Origin: Methanimicrococcus sp.
GTDB taxonomy: Archaea; Halobacteriota; Methanosarcinia; Methanosarcinales; Methanosarcinaceae
Assembly: GCA_009783635.1 (NCBI GenBank)
Contig: WRDC01000040.1
Location: 1 to 12,211, forward strand
Direction of reading: 5' to 3'
DNA: 12,211 nucleotides
The stretch's first letter is position 1, and every line of letters begins with the position of its first letter. The position numbers and the translations under genes were made by a program. This document shows positions 1-6,856 of this stretch, one piece after another. The notes under the pieces were generated by a model, which worked only from the letters and a program-made list of their open reading frames with translations, had not been told where the DNA came from and ran no database searches.

Positions 1-290
1 AGACTCATGAACAAAACGCAATCCGCTTTGGTTGTAAACCCGGACGTACTGCCGGGGAAAAGGATGATGGGGACAGAGACTTTCTCTTTGATCATTTGAG
101 CGGTCATGTCTAAAATCTGACCGCCCGCATCCGTTGAGCCGCCAAGCATAATGGCGTTCGTTCCGCCTTCGACAGCCGCAACTGCCAAGCGGACCGCTTC
201 TTCGGGTTTCTGAGAGGCCGGGTCGATCAATGTGATGTGAGCAACGCCTTCCTTTTGAATGACCCCGGAAAGATACTCCTCCACCGTCAT
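1..290 (-). CDS. Geranylgeranylglyceryl phosphate synthase, N-terminal part (cut by left edge)
   Basis: The 96 visible codons encode the start of the (beta/alpha)8 enzyme that joins geranylgeranyl diphosphate to sn-glycerol-1-phosphate, the first committed step of archaeal ether-lipid synthesis. Visible family landmarks are HITLIDP (residues 18-24, with the Asp expected to help bind magnesium), MLGGSTDAGG (48-57), PIILFPGST (74-82) and ADCVLFMS (89-96). The C-terminal half lies beyond base 1. The ATG is 7 nt after the eL40 stop. A GTGATCC sequence (295-301 on the other strand), complementary to the archaeal 16S 3' end, overlaps that stop and serves as ribosome binding site, so the two genes are co-transcribed and probably translationally coupled. 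The related heptaprenylglyceryl phosphate synthase family is the only real alternative; in an archaeon GGGP synthase is expected. Confidence 0.93.
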   Translation of the reverse strand, partial: MTVEEYLSGVIQKEGVAHITLIDPASQKPEEAVRLAVAAVEGGTNAIMLGGSTDAGGQILDMTAQMIKEKVSVPIILFPGSTSGFTTKADCVLFMS

Positions 291-297
291 GACCGGA

Positions 298-447
298 TCA
301 CGCTCCGCTCTTGTCCTTGGATTTCAATCTGAGGCCCGGATAGTTACATTTTCTGCACCGGGTTGCACGGATGGAGTTGCGCGAATTACATTTCATACAA
401 ATCCTCTTCTTCAATAAACGTTCATCTGCTTCCGGAAATTTTCCCAT
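298..447 (-). CDS. rpl40e: 50S ribosomal protein eL40 (L40e)
   Basis: This 49-aa basic protein begins MGKFPEADERLLKKRICMKC and carries a four-cysteine zinc ribbon: CMKC at 17-20 and CRKC at 31-34, joined by a stretch containing RATR. Length and motif order match the archaeal small-zinc-finger protein eL40 of the large ribosomal subunit. The ATG is preceded by AAGGTGA (454-460 on the + strand complement), 6 nt upstream. It is the first gene of a leftward unit with GGGP synthase 7 nt downstream; I recall the same pairing in Methanosarcina relatives. It is short enough for length-filtered gene calling to miss. Confidence 0.95.
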   Translation of the reverse strand: MGKFPEADERLLKKRICMKCNSRNSIRATRCRKCNYPGLRLKSKDKSGA

Positions 448-471
448 AATTATTCACCTTAAGTTAATTGT

Positions 472-494
472 CAGTGTTAAACAGTGTTAAACAG
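472..494. repeat. 10-bp tandem repeat, 2.3 copies
   Basis: CAGTGTTAAA occurs at 472-481 and 482-491 and is followed by CAG. It lies 25 bp upstream of the eL40 start and may fall within that gene's leader or promoter. No function can be assigned. Confidence 0.85.
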
Positions 495-535
495 AAATTC
501 AATAAATTTCAAATGCGATTTTAACTGCGCGCGAT

Positions 536-572
536 TTTCTGAAATTTGTGTTCAGACAAAACATTTCAGAAA
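536..572. promoter_or_regulatory. Imperfect dyad in the eL40/purB divergent region
   Basis: TTTCTGAAAT (536-545) and ATTTCAGAAA (563-572) form a perfect 10-bp inverted repeat. Inside it TTGT (546-549) and ACAA (556-559) can extend the stem around a GTTCAG loop. It is not followed by a T run, so an operator or a structured leader element for the leftward eL40 unit is more likely than a terminator. Inferred from symmetry alone. Confidence 0.4.
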
Positions 573-689
573 CATGAGACGCAATTAATTTTGAATTCGG
601 AGAATAAGCAGAAAAGGCATATTGAACCAATGTCGCCGCTCGATCTCGAAATCATATATTAAACTTTGTTCAAAGGAATGTTAACTATC

Positions 690-894
690 ACTTAATACAT
701 ATAATAGTTTTGGATATAACGGGAGTTTAAGTGATTTTTATCAAAAAGTCATTAAGTTTTCATTAAGTTTTCATTAGTTTTCATTAAGTTTATATCTGTT
801 TCAGACATCCCGATAGTTTCTTAAATAAAAATATTCAAATTAAAGCACGATGACTTAATTATGAAACACGATTACTTAATTTTTACTTAATATT
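690..894 (+). promoter_or_regulatory. purB upstream region: clustered ATTAAGT/ACTTAAT motifs and TATA candidates
   Basis: The heptamer ACTTAAT occurs at 690-696, 853-859, 874-880 and 886-892, and its complement ATTAAGT at 751-757, 762-768 and 783-789. A near copy, GTTTAAGTGA, starts at 725. Two TATA-like boxes are possible: TTTATATC (789-796), directly abutting the array, and TTAAATAA (821-828). Either leaves a purB leader of about 60-90 nt. The stretch from 448 to 909 contains no gene that I can see; apart from these elements it is low-complexity AT-rich sequence. Confidence 0.5.
749..791. repeat. 11-bp tandem repeat, four copies, upstream of purB
   Basis: TCATTAAGTTT is repeated head to tail at 749-759, 760-770, 771-780 (one base short) and 781-791. 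The unit length is close to one helical turn and each full copy carries ATTAAGT, so identical sites would face the same side of the DNA just above the TATA candidate at 789-796. Polymerase slippage with no function is the null explanation. Confidence 0.9.
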
Positions 895-909
895 TGCCGG
901 AGTTAAAAA

Positions 910-2262
910 ATGCCGATCCATCCGATTGAATTCCGTTACGGAACCAAGGAAATGAAAGACGTCTGGTCTCAGGAAAACCGATTAAAGACGCTTGTTCAAA
1001 CCGAAATTGCCCTCTCCAAGGCCGAAGCTGATATTGGAATGATCCCGAAGGTTGCCGCAGCCGAAATTGAAAAAACGCTCCCGCTTGTAAAATGGGAACG
1101 CGTTGATGAGATCGAAAGCGAAATCAATCACGATATGATGGCGGTTGTGAAAGCCATTTCCGAACAATGCCAAGGCGACGCCGGCAAGTGGGTCCACTTC
1201 GGGGCAACGTCCAACGATATTTTGGACACGGCAACGGCGCTTCAATTGAAGGCGTCGGCCGACATTATGGAAGCAAAGCTTTACCGTTTGCTTGCCGTTT
1301 TGGTCAAACTTTCAGAAGAACACAAAAACACTGTTTGCTGCGGCCGGACGCACGGACAGATCGGCGTTCCGATCACCTACGGCCTTAAAATAGCGATTTG
1401 GGCTTCCGAAATTGACCGCCACATCGACCGCCTCCGAGAACTCCGGCCCCGCATCGTTGTCGGCCAGATGACCGGCGCTGTCGGCACACAGGCAGCTTTT
1501 GGCAAAAACGGCATTGAACTCCAAAAGAAAGTCATGGAATATCTGGGGTTAGGGGCGGTGGACGTTTCCAACCAGCTGATTCAAAGAGACCGCCACGCCG
1601 AATTTGTGATGTGGATGGCCGGCGTTGTCACGACATTGGACAAAATCGGAACGGAAATCCGATCCATGCAGCGCAGTGAAATCGGTGAACTTGAAGAAGG
1701 TTTCGGCAAGAAACAGGTCGGCTCTTCGACCATGCCTCACAAGAGAAATCCGATTAAGTCGGAACAGATTTGCGGTTTGGCGCGCATTGTCCGCGGATTT
1801 GCGGAAACCGAGCTTTTAAACAACACGTTGTGGGACGAACGCGACCTGACAAACTCTTCCGCCGAAAGGATCGTTTTTCCGGAAGGCTGCATTTTGACGG
1901 ATCACATTATCAACCTCGGTATCAACGTTCTTGAAAATTTAAGATTCAACCGGGCCAACATTGACCGGAATTTACATCTTCTCAACGGTTTGAACATGGG
2001 CGAAGCCGTTATGATAGATTTGACGCTTCGGGGCGTCGGCCGTCAGGAAGCGCATGAAATTGTCCGCTCGGCCGCCATGAAATCGGTTGAAGCAAATATC
2101 CACTTTAAAGACGCGTTGTTAGAAGACAAGGAACTGGCTGCTGTTTTGACCGGCGACGACATTGAAAATCTGGTCAATCCGTACAAATATATCGGAACGG
2201 CGGTGGAACAAGTCGACAATCTGAACCGCAAATTAAAAGCAAAACACGGGAATAAAATTTAA
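910..2262 (+). CDS. purB: Adenylosuccinate lyase
   Basis: This 450-aa cytosolic enzyme of the fumarase/aspartase superfamily should release fumarate from SAICAR and from adenylosuccinate, serving two steps of purine synthesis. Visible landmarks are NHD at 73-75, GATSND near 98-103, RTHGQ with the catalytic-base candidate His148, and the superfamily signature GSSTMPHKRNP at 271-281 with the mobile-loop serines (272-273), Lys278 and Asn280. The length is normal for the archaeal/B. subtilis-type enzyme. The ATG at 910 is supported by GGAG at 899-902, 7 nt upstream. It stands alone: the leftward eL40 gene is over 450 bp away and a T-rich stretch follows. Argininosuccinate lyase is a superfamily alternative, but the sequence around 90-110 and the signature fit PurB better. 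Confidence 0.97.
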   Translation: MPIHPIEFRYGTKEMKDVWSQENRLKTLVQTEIALSKAEADIGMIPKVAAAEIEKTLPLVKWERVDEIESEINHDMMAVVKAISEQCQGDAGKWVHFGATSNDILDTATALQLKASADIMEAKLYRLLAVLVKLSEEHKNTVCCGRTHGQIGVPITYGLKIAIWASEIDRHIDRLRELRPRIVVGQMTGAVGTQAAFGKNGIELQKKVMEYLGLGAVDVSNQLIQRDRHAEFVMWMAGVVTTLDKIGTEIRSMQRSEIGELEEGFGKKQVGSSTMPHKRNPIKSEQICGLARIVRGFAETELLNNTLWDERDLTNSSAERIVFPEGCILTDHIINLGINVLENLRFNRANIDRNLHLLNGLNMGEAVMIDLTLRGVGRQEAHEIVRSAAMKSVEANIHFKDALLEDKELAAVLTGDDIENLVNPYKYIGTAVEQVDNLNRKLKAKHGNKI

Positions 2263-2300
2263 GGGCCGGGGTAAAAACAGAGGATTCTTCATAAATTACA

Positions 2301-2319
2301 TTTTTTCTCTTTTAATTTT
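2301..2319 (+). terminator. Oligo-T termination tract after purB
   Basis: A T6 run followed by CTCTTTTAATTTTA lies about 40 nt after the purB stop without an obvious hairpin. Archaeal polymerase commonly terminates at such U-rich tracts. Weak but well placed. Confidence 0.35.
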
Positions 2320-2420
2320 ATAGAATCACATTTATTCTTTTCTACTTTGATTAACTGCAGGACTCAGAAAAAGTCAGATTCCCTGGGTAAAGTTTATTAA
2401 TAATGAATTCTAAAAAGAAA

Positions 2421-2431
2421 TTATATTTAAA
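2421..2431 (+). promoter_or_regulatory. Candidate TATA box for the peroxiredoxin gene
   Basis: TTATATTTAAA, preceded by purine-rich AAAAAGAAA as a BRE-like element, lies about 110 bp before the TTG start and would give a leader of roughly 90 nt. It sits inside a 35-codon reading frame (2403-2510), which argues against that frame being a gene. Confidence 0.4.
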
Positions 2432-2540
2432 TCCGTTTGACGGATTATTTGATGATTATCAATCTTATCAATCAAAAGATGATTCAGAATTTTATCAAAC
2501 AAGGATTTGAAAACTTAAAAACTAAAAGAAGTGGTATAAA

Positions 2541-3299
2541 TTGACAGAAGAATATTGTGACTGCTGGGAATACGACGACTCGCCTTCCCTTCCTTTGATC
2601 GGCGATGACGCGCCTGCTTTTGAAGCTCAGACAACAAACGGTATGATGACATTCCCCGGTGACTACAAAGGGAAATGGGTCATTCTTTTCAGCCACCCCG
2701 CTGACTTCACGCCGGTTTGTACAACCGAATTTATCACATTCGCAAATATGTATGACGAGTTCAAGAAATTAAACACGGAACTTATCGGCCTTTCCATCGA
2801 CAGTATATTCTCACACGTTGCTTGGTTAAAGGTAATTAAAGACAATATTGAATACAAGGGTTCCAAGAATGTTGACGTGAAATTCCCCGTTATTGCCGAT
2901 ATTAAAATGGATGTCGCCAAAAAATACGGAATGCTTCAGCCCAACGCCTCTGACACGAAAGCTGTTCGCGCCGTTTTCATTATCAGCCCCGAATCAATCA
3001 TCAAAGCCATCCTTTACTACCCGCTGTCCGCCGGCAGAAATATGCAGGAAATTAAGAGATTATTGCTCGCTCTTCAGCTGAACGCCAAAGAAGGCGTGGC
3101 AACACCGGCCAACTGGCAACCCGGAGATGATGTCATTCTCGGCGCTCCGGAAACCTTTAAAGACGCGAAAGAAAGAGACAGCTGGAAACCCGACGGCATC
3201 AGAACCGTCCACTCGTGGTTCCTCGTCACCAAAAAGTCCGCTGCCAAGCCCGCCGCCAAGCCCGCTGCCCCCAAAAAGCCGGCTGCTAAAAAGGCTTAA
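2541..3299 (+). CDS. Peroxiredoxin (Prx6-like) with Lys/Ala/Pro C-terminal tail
   Basis: This 252-aa thiol peroxidase should reduce hydrogen peroxide or organic peroxides in the cytosol. The thioredoxin-fold core includes SHPADFTPVCTTEF (51-64), with peroxidatic Cys60 inside the PxxxTPVC motif, and PVI near 116-118. The C-terminal AhpC/1-Cys domain runs to about 229. A TTG start is used: the next in-frame ATG lies after the first strand (PLIGDDAPAF), and the TTG gives the N-terminus expected for methanogen homologues. Oddities: the only cysteines are C6, C8 and C60. The resolving-cysteine region of archaeal Prx6 proteins aligns with VHSWFLVTKK (223-232) and has no cysteine. The last 22 residues are a Lys/Ala/Pro repeat resembling a histone-H1 tail. 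A 1-Cys mechanism, or resolution by the N-terminal CxC, is inferred. Confidence 0.92.
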   Translation: MTEEYCDCWEYDDSPSLPLIGDDAPAFEAQTTNGMMTFPGDYKGKWVILFSHPADFTPVCTTEFITFANMYDEFKKLNTELIGLSIDSIFSHVAWLKVIKDNIEYKGSKNVDVKFPVIADIKMDVAKKYGMLQPNASDTKAVRAVFIISPESIIKAILYYPLSAGRNMQEIKRLLLALQLNAKEGVATPANWQPGDDVILGAPETFKDAKERDSWKPDGIRTVHSWFLVTKKSAAKPAAKPAAPKKPAAKKA

Positions 3300-3411
3300 C
3301 TGAACAAATAAATTCAACTTATGCAATTTGAATGCCTTTGCATTTTAATGCATATTTAACTCCAAAGCATACGCACAAAGTCTACAACCTCCTAAAAACG
3401 AACATAACGAA

Positions 3412-3437
3412 GCCGGCATTTTTGCCGGCATTTTTTT
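3412..3437 (+). terminator. Hairpin terminator after peroxiredoxin gene
   Basis: GCCGGCA (3412-3418) pairs perfectly with TGCCGGC (3423-3429) around a TTTT loop and is followed by A and a run of seven T (3431-3437). It looks like a bacterial intrinsic terminator, and its U tract also suits archaeal termination. A weaker stem, AATGC/GCATT, lies upstream at 3331-3344. Confidence 0.8.
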
Positions 3438-3468
3438 AATCTGAACATAAATAGGCGGAGCCTTTTTT

Positions 3469-3697
3469 TATCAAACCGGAAAAGGCATCACGGCTTTTTT
3501 TTTATCAAACCGAAAGGAATCGCAGCTATTTTTTTATCAAACCGGAAAAGGCATCACGGCTTTTTTTTATCAAACTGAAAGGCATCGCGGCTATTTTTTT
3601 ATCAAACCGGAAAAGGTATCGCGGCTTTTTTTATCAAACCGGGAAAGGCATCGCGGCTATTTTTTATCAAATCGGGAAAGATATTGCGATCGCTTTT
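3469..3697. repeat. 32-34-bp tandem array (six units) plus a seventh unit that is a gene 3' end
   Basis: Units start at TATCAAA at 3469, 3503, 3535, 3568, 3600 and 3632. A diverged seventh starts at 3665 and contains the stop codon and last codons of the minus-strand SEC59-like gene. Two subtypes alternate: units 1, 3 and 5 have the GGAAAAGG...GGCTTTTTTT form, and units 2, 4 and 6 the GAAAGG...GCTATTTTTTT form, giving a higher-order period of about 65 bp. Every unit ends in a run of six to nine T on the + strand, so the array could be a redundant terminator for rightward transcripts. It has no unique spacers and is not CRISPR. With the terminator at 3412 it accounts for the gap from 3300 to 3666. 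Confidence 0.92.
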
Positions 3698-4353
3698 TCA
3701 AAAACAAACAGCAGGGAAATCATTAAAACGCCGAAAAGAATCGGAATCAGCAGATTGTCATCTATTTTAAGCTGTTTGCTGTAGATTTCAAAAACCGACA
3801 CGGCCGGAATGGAGACCAGCGCTGCTATAATGAACAAAGTGTCAAGCTTTAAAAAAACGGCGAATCCCGCTAAAAACAGATAGGAAACGGCGATAAACGC
3901 GAGCGTTCCTTCCACCGACTTTTTGTTCTTAAATCTGTGTTTCCCGAACCGCATGCCGATGAGCGCGGCAAACGCGTCCCCGAAAATCAAAACGGTAATG
4001 CCAAGCATCGCAATGTATTTTTGGAACAGAAGAACAGACAAAAAACAGCCGAGAAGGAACCAGTTGGAACTGATATAGCCGTATTTTTCGTTCTCTCTCA
4101 AAAGGAAAGAAAGATGTTTGACTTTGATGTCATTCAAAAACCGGAATTTTGAATACAAAAGAAGGGAATTGGCGGTGAAAAAAAGAAGGAACAAAATACC
4201 TGTAACAACGCATGCTGTCCATTTATCGGCAAAATAAATGAAAATAACGATTAAAAACGAAGACATATGAATGATTTTCCGAACAATCTCGTTTTGATAT
4301 TTTTTGTCGGAAACCGTTTTTTCATTCCGGGATGATTGAGGGATATCGGTCAT
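3667..4353 (-). CDS. SEC59/VTE5-family membrane kinase-like protein (polyprenol/dolichol/phytol kinase or CDP-diglyceride-type)
   Basis: This integral membrane protein has about six or seven hydrophobic segments. It shows the family pattern EIVRKIIHMSS near the N-terminus, FGDAFAALIGMRFGK, KSVEGT, and near the C-terminus FEIYSKQLKIDDNLLIP, matching the E...DDN..IP pattern of COG0170 dolichol/phytol-kinase relatives. The expected reaction is CTP-dependent phosphorylation of a membrane-bound polyprenol or similar lipid alcohol; the true substrate is not readable. The start is uncertain. I chose the ATG at 4353 (228 aa) because the domain begins soon after it and a TATA-like TTAAATAC lies just upstream (minus strand), suggesting a nearly leaderless message. 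Other in-frame starts are ATG at 4407 and TTG at 4467; the TTG lies inside a 16-bp repeat array. The 3' end merges into the 32-34-bp array. Confidence 0.8.
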   Translation of the reverse strand: MTDIPQSSRNEKTVSDKKYQNEIVRKIIHMSSFLIVIFIYFADKWTACVVTGILFLLFFTANSLLLYSKFRFLNDIKVKHLSFLLRENEKYGYISSNWFLLGCFLSVLLFQKYIAMLGITVLIFGDAFAALIGMRFGKHRFKNKKSVEGTLAFIAVSYLFLAGFAVFLKLDTLFIIAALVSIPAVSVFEIYSKQLKIDDNLLIPILFGVLMISLLFVFEKAIAISFPI

Positions 4354-4444
4354 TGAATCGATAATTAGAAACTGCCTTATTGTATTTAATCGTTCATAAT
4401 AAATCATTGATTCAGGAATTAAGCTATTTTTGAGGTAATTGCCG

Positions 4445-4517
4445 ATTTCAAGATTTATTGGTTTCAAGATTTATTGATTTCAAGATTTATTGATTTCAAG
4501 ATTTATTGATTTCAAGG
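4445..4517. repeat. 16-bp tandem repeat, four copies, at the 5' end of the SEC59-like gene
   Basis: ATTTCAAGATTTATTG is repeated at 4445-4460, 4461-4476 (first base G), 4477-4492 and 4493-4508, followed by a partial copy to 4517. A further TTGATTTCAAGG occurs at 4544-4555. On the minus strand each unit carries a potential TTG codon, so the array can extend the downstream reading frame artificially. Confidence 0.92.
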
Positions 4518-4926
4518 TAGCTCTTGATTCTCAAGATAAGTTATTGATTTCAAGGAACAAATGGTGACAACAGCATTGATTATGCCGGCGCAGTCCGATT
4601 CAAATAAAGTTGAGTATAAAACAAGCCCAATGGACATTGGTTAATCAAAATATATATATCCAATCATTACAATTAAGCCATACTTTCCGAAGAAATTTGT
4701 TTGTTGTTTTTGTTTATCGAGTCGTCCTTCACTGTTAACGTTCATAAATAAAAATAAAAGTTTGCGGACAAAACGAATTAAATCAACTTGTTTTGATTTA
4801 ACATTTTGATTTAACATATTCATTGTGAACGTGATTCAATATTGAATCTTGAATCCGAAAAACGCCGTTTCACCCTTCAAAAGCATAATTGACACATTAA
4901 TGAGAAATTTCCACAGGTGAAAATTC
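4518..4926. other. Gene-poor spacer upstream of the sodium symporter
   Basis: I see no convincing gene here. It contains TATATATATA near 4651-4659 (a possible TATA element on either strand), a perfect 13-bp tandem duplication TTTTGATTTAACA at 4791-4803 and 4804-4816, and the 16-bp palindrome GATTCAATATTGAATC at 4833-4848. A 27-codon frame (4561-4644) and a 60-codon minus frame (4641-4823) are open but unsupported. Confidence 0.6.
4833..4848. promoter_or_regulatory. 16-bp perfect palindrome, operator candidate
   Basis: GATTCAATATTGAATC reads identically on both strands and lies about 80 bp before the symporter start codon. Its core TTCAATATTGA recurs before rpl18 (11972-11982). Binding by a dimeric regulator is inference from symmetry. 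Confidence 0.4.
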
Positions 4927-6846
4927 ATGAACATGCTCATTATATTCGGCGTCGTCCTGGCCATCTATACTTTATCTTTGCTGGCCGTCGGATGGTACTA
5001 TAATAAAAGACAAAAATCAGTCGTAGACTTCTGGCTTGCCGGAAGAAAAATCGGTTACATACCGCTCGGCCTCTCCGCGGCTGCTTCCTGGATTACGGGC
5101 GGCGGCATTTTAGCGGTGACAGCAGCTTATTTACTCGGCGGCCTCGGGTCCATTTGGACATTCGCCGCTCCCAACGTTATCGCGCTTTTCGGAATCGGTC
5201 TTTTGGCCTCCAAAATAAAGAATTTACCGGCCATCACACAGGCCGAACTTTTAGAACAGAGATACGCAAGCTCTATTCGTTTACCGGTTGCACTCATTGT
5301 CACAATCGTTATGATGCTTTTCGCGGCGGCCGATGTTTCCGGCATGAGGCTTATCCTTAGCGTCTTTTTCGGGATTGATCCGATTTACGCCGTGGCCCTT
5401 ATCGCGATTTCCGTTTCCGCGTATATTTTACTCGGCGGTTTTTCCGCCGTCGTTTGGACGAATTTGATCCAGTACACCCTTCTGGCGGCGGCAACCATCA
5501 TCCTGACAATTGCCGTTTTGTTTGTGGCATCGGGTGAGAGTGTGCTTTCTGTCAGCGATTTCGTCGTCTCCTCGCAGGCGTCCACCGGCTGGTGGAATCC
5601 GTTCTCCATCGGAATACCGCTCATCCTCATTTTCTGTATCGCAATCATTCCGGGATGGGTTTCCGAGCAAGACCAATGGCAAAAAGTTTGGGCCTCAAAA
5701 GATGAAAAGAATGCCAGAAAAGGTTTCTTCTTCGGTTCATTTTTAGTTTTCATCATTTTCGGTGTTTGCTGTTGTCTCCTCGGTCTCGGCCTTCGCTATC
5801 TTTTCCCCGAAATCTCAACCATGGGGGATGCCGAAGTCGCTCTTTTGAGTTTCACCTTAAACAATTTCCCGGTCATTGGAATTGTTTTGATTGCTCTCGG
5901 TTTGACAGCCGCGGCCATGTCCAGTATGGACACATTCGCGACATCCGGCGGTTCTACACTCTCTCGTGATCTTTACCAGCGATACCTCAGACCCGACGCA
6001 ACAATGAAAGAATTAAAAATCGTCAACAGAGCCACCGTTTTAATCATCATTCTCGGCGCCTCCGCCATCTCCTTTACGGATATCAACATCATTGAATACA
6101 TCCACATCGCAACGTACATTGCAAGCGCCGCTTACTTCTTCCCGCTCATGGGAGGACTTTTCTGGAGGCGGGCAACCAAAGAAGGCGCGATCGCTTCACT
6201 GTTAGTCGGAGGAACCGCCCAAATTTGTATGATTTTAATCGATCTGTTCATGGGCAAAAGCGCGGCCGGCGTTTACTACCTTGACACAATCAGCCCGATT
6301 TTGTCATGTCACGGCGTCATCGTCTCTATGGCGCTGAGCGGGGCTTCATTGATTCTCGTTTCTTTGATGACAAAGAAATCTTCCGTCTATAACTTAGCGC
6401 CGTTCTTTTCAAAAGAAGCCAAAGTTCTTGAGAGAGACGAAGTGAACGTTGTGGACAAAACGTCATCCTCATATGACAATTACAGCGATTCCTTAAGAGC
6501 GGAACCCAACGGTGACCGTGAACGCCTTTATCTGGATTTGAAAGCTTCGGCTCCCCTGAACTGGGAACGCTTTGTCGCGGAACTCAGAACAAAGAACGAA
6601 GCTTGGTTCACCTCCTCCGGAAGAAATACGGTTTATCGCCTGACCCACGGAGACCTGCTCTCCTGTCCGACGATTTCTCGCGGCTCCAACGAACAGGAAA
6701 TTTGGATTACGGCTGAACCGCGTGTTGAAAGCACATCTATTGTGCAGGTAGAAATCTATCTGGCTTACAATGAAATCATGGAGACGCTCAAATCCATGGG
6801 CATCTTAACCGATCTCGTTAAACCGGAAAACCCTAAAGCCGTTTAA
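4927..6846 (+). CDS. Sodium:solute symporter (SSF family) with soluble C-terminal extension
   Basis: This 639-aa secondary transporter should use the sodium gradient to import a small solute across the cytoplasmic membrane. About thirteen hydrophobic segments fill residues 2-480. The TM8 region reads AMSSMDTFATSGGSTLSRD (330-348) followed by LYQRYLRP, the classic SSF pattern whose serines contribute to the Na2 sodium site in characterised members. SWITGGG at 54-60 is the unwound first-core-helix region. Residues 485-639 are a hydrophilic extension with mixed charged and beta-like character, unlike the short tail of simple SSF carriers; I do not recognise its fold. The ATG at 4927 has AGGTGA at 4915-4920, 6 nt upstream. 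It is a single-gene unit with its own terminator. Substrate (amino acid, pantothenate, betaine or other) cannot be told from sequence. Confidence 0.9.
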   Translation: MNMLIIFGVVLAIYTLSLLAVGWYYNKRQKSVVDFWLAGRKIGYIPLGLSAAASWITGGGILAVTAAYLLGGLGSIWTFAAPNVIALFGIGLLASKIKNLPAITQAELLEQRYASSIRLPVALIVTIVMMLFAAADVSGMRLILSVFFGIDPIYAVALIAISVSAYILLGGFSAVVWTNLIQYTLLAAATIILTIAVLFVASGESVLSVSDFVVSSQASTGWWNPFSIGIPLILIFCIAIIPGWVSEQDQWQKVWASKDEKNARKGFFFGSFLVFIIFGVCCCLLGLGLRYLFPEISTMGDAEVALLSFTLNNFPVIGIVLIALGLTAAAMSSMDTFATSGGSTLSRDLYQRYLRPDATMKELKIVNRATVLIIILGASAISFTDINIIEYIHIATYIASAAYFFPLMGGLFWRRATKEGAIASLLVGGTAQICMILIDLFMGKSAAGVYYLDTISPILSCHGVIVSMALSGASLILVSLMTKKSSVYNLAPFFSKEAKVLERDEVNVVDKTSSSYDNYSDSLRAEPNGDRERLYLDLKASAPLNWERFVAELRTKNEAWFTSSGRNTVYRLTHGDLLSCPTISRGSNEQEIWITAEPRVESTSIVQVEIYLAYNEIMETLKSMGILTDLVKPENPKAV

Positions 6847-6856
6847 TGTCAAAAAC

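Noticed and set aside
2403..2510. 35-codon frame on the + strand between purB and the peroxiredoxin gene
   Set aside because: No ribosome binding site, AT-driven composition, and a good TATA box lies inside it.
3469..3697. Possible CRISPR array
   Set aside because: Units are contiguous near-identical copies with no unique spacers, and no cas genes are present.
4561..4644. 27-codon + strand frame (MVTTALIMPAQ...) in the symporter upstream region
   Set aside because: Short, no recognisable family, and no convincing Shine-Dalgarno site; could be a decayed fragment but cannot be supported.
4641..4823. 60-codon minus-strand frame
   Set aside because: Starts in a 13-bp duplication, AT-rich, no ribosome site, and no family resemblance.
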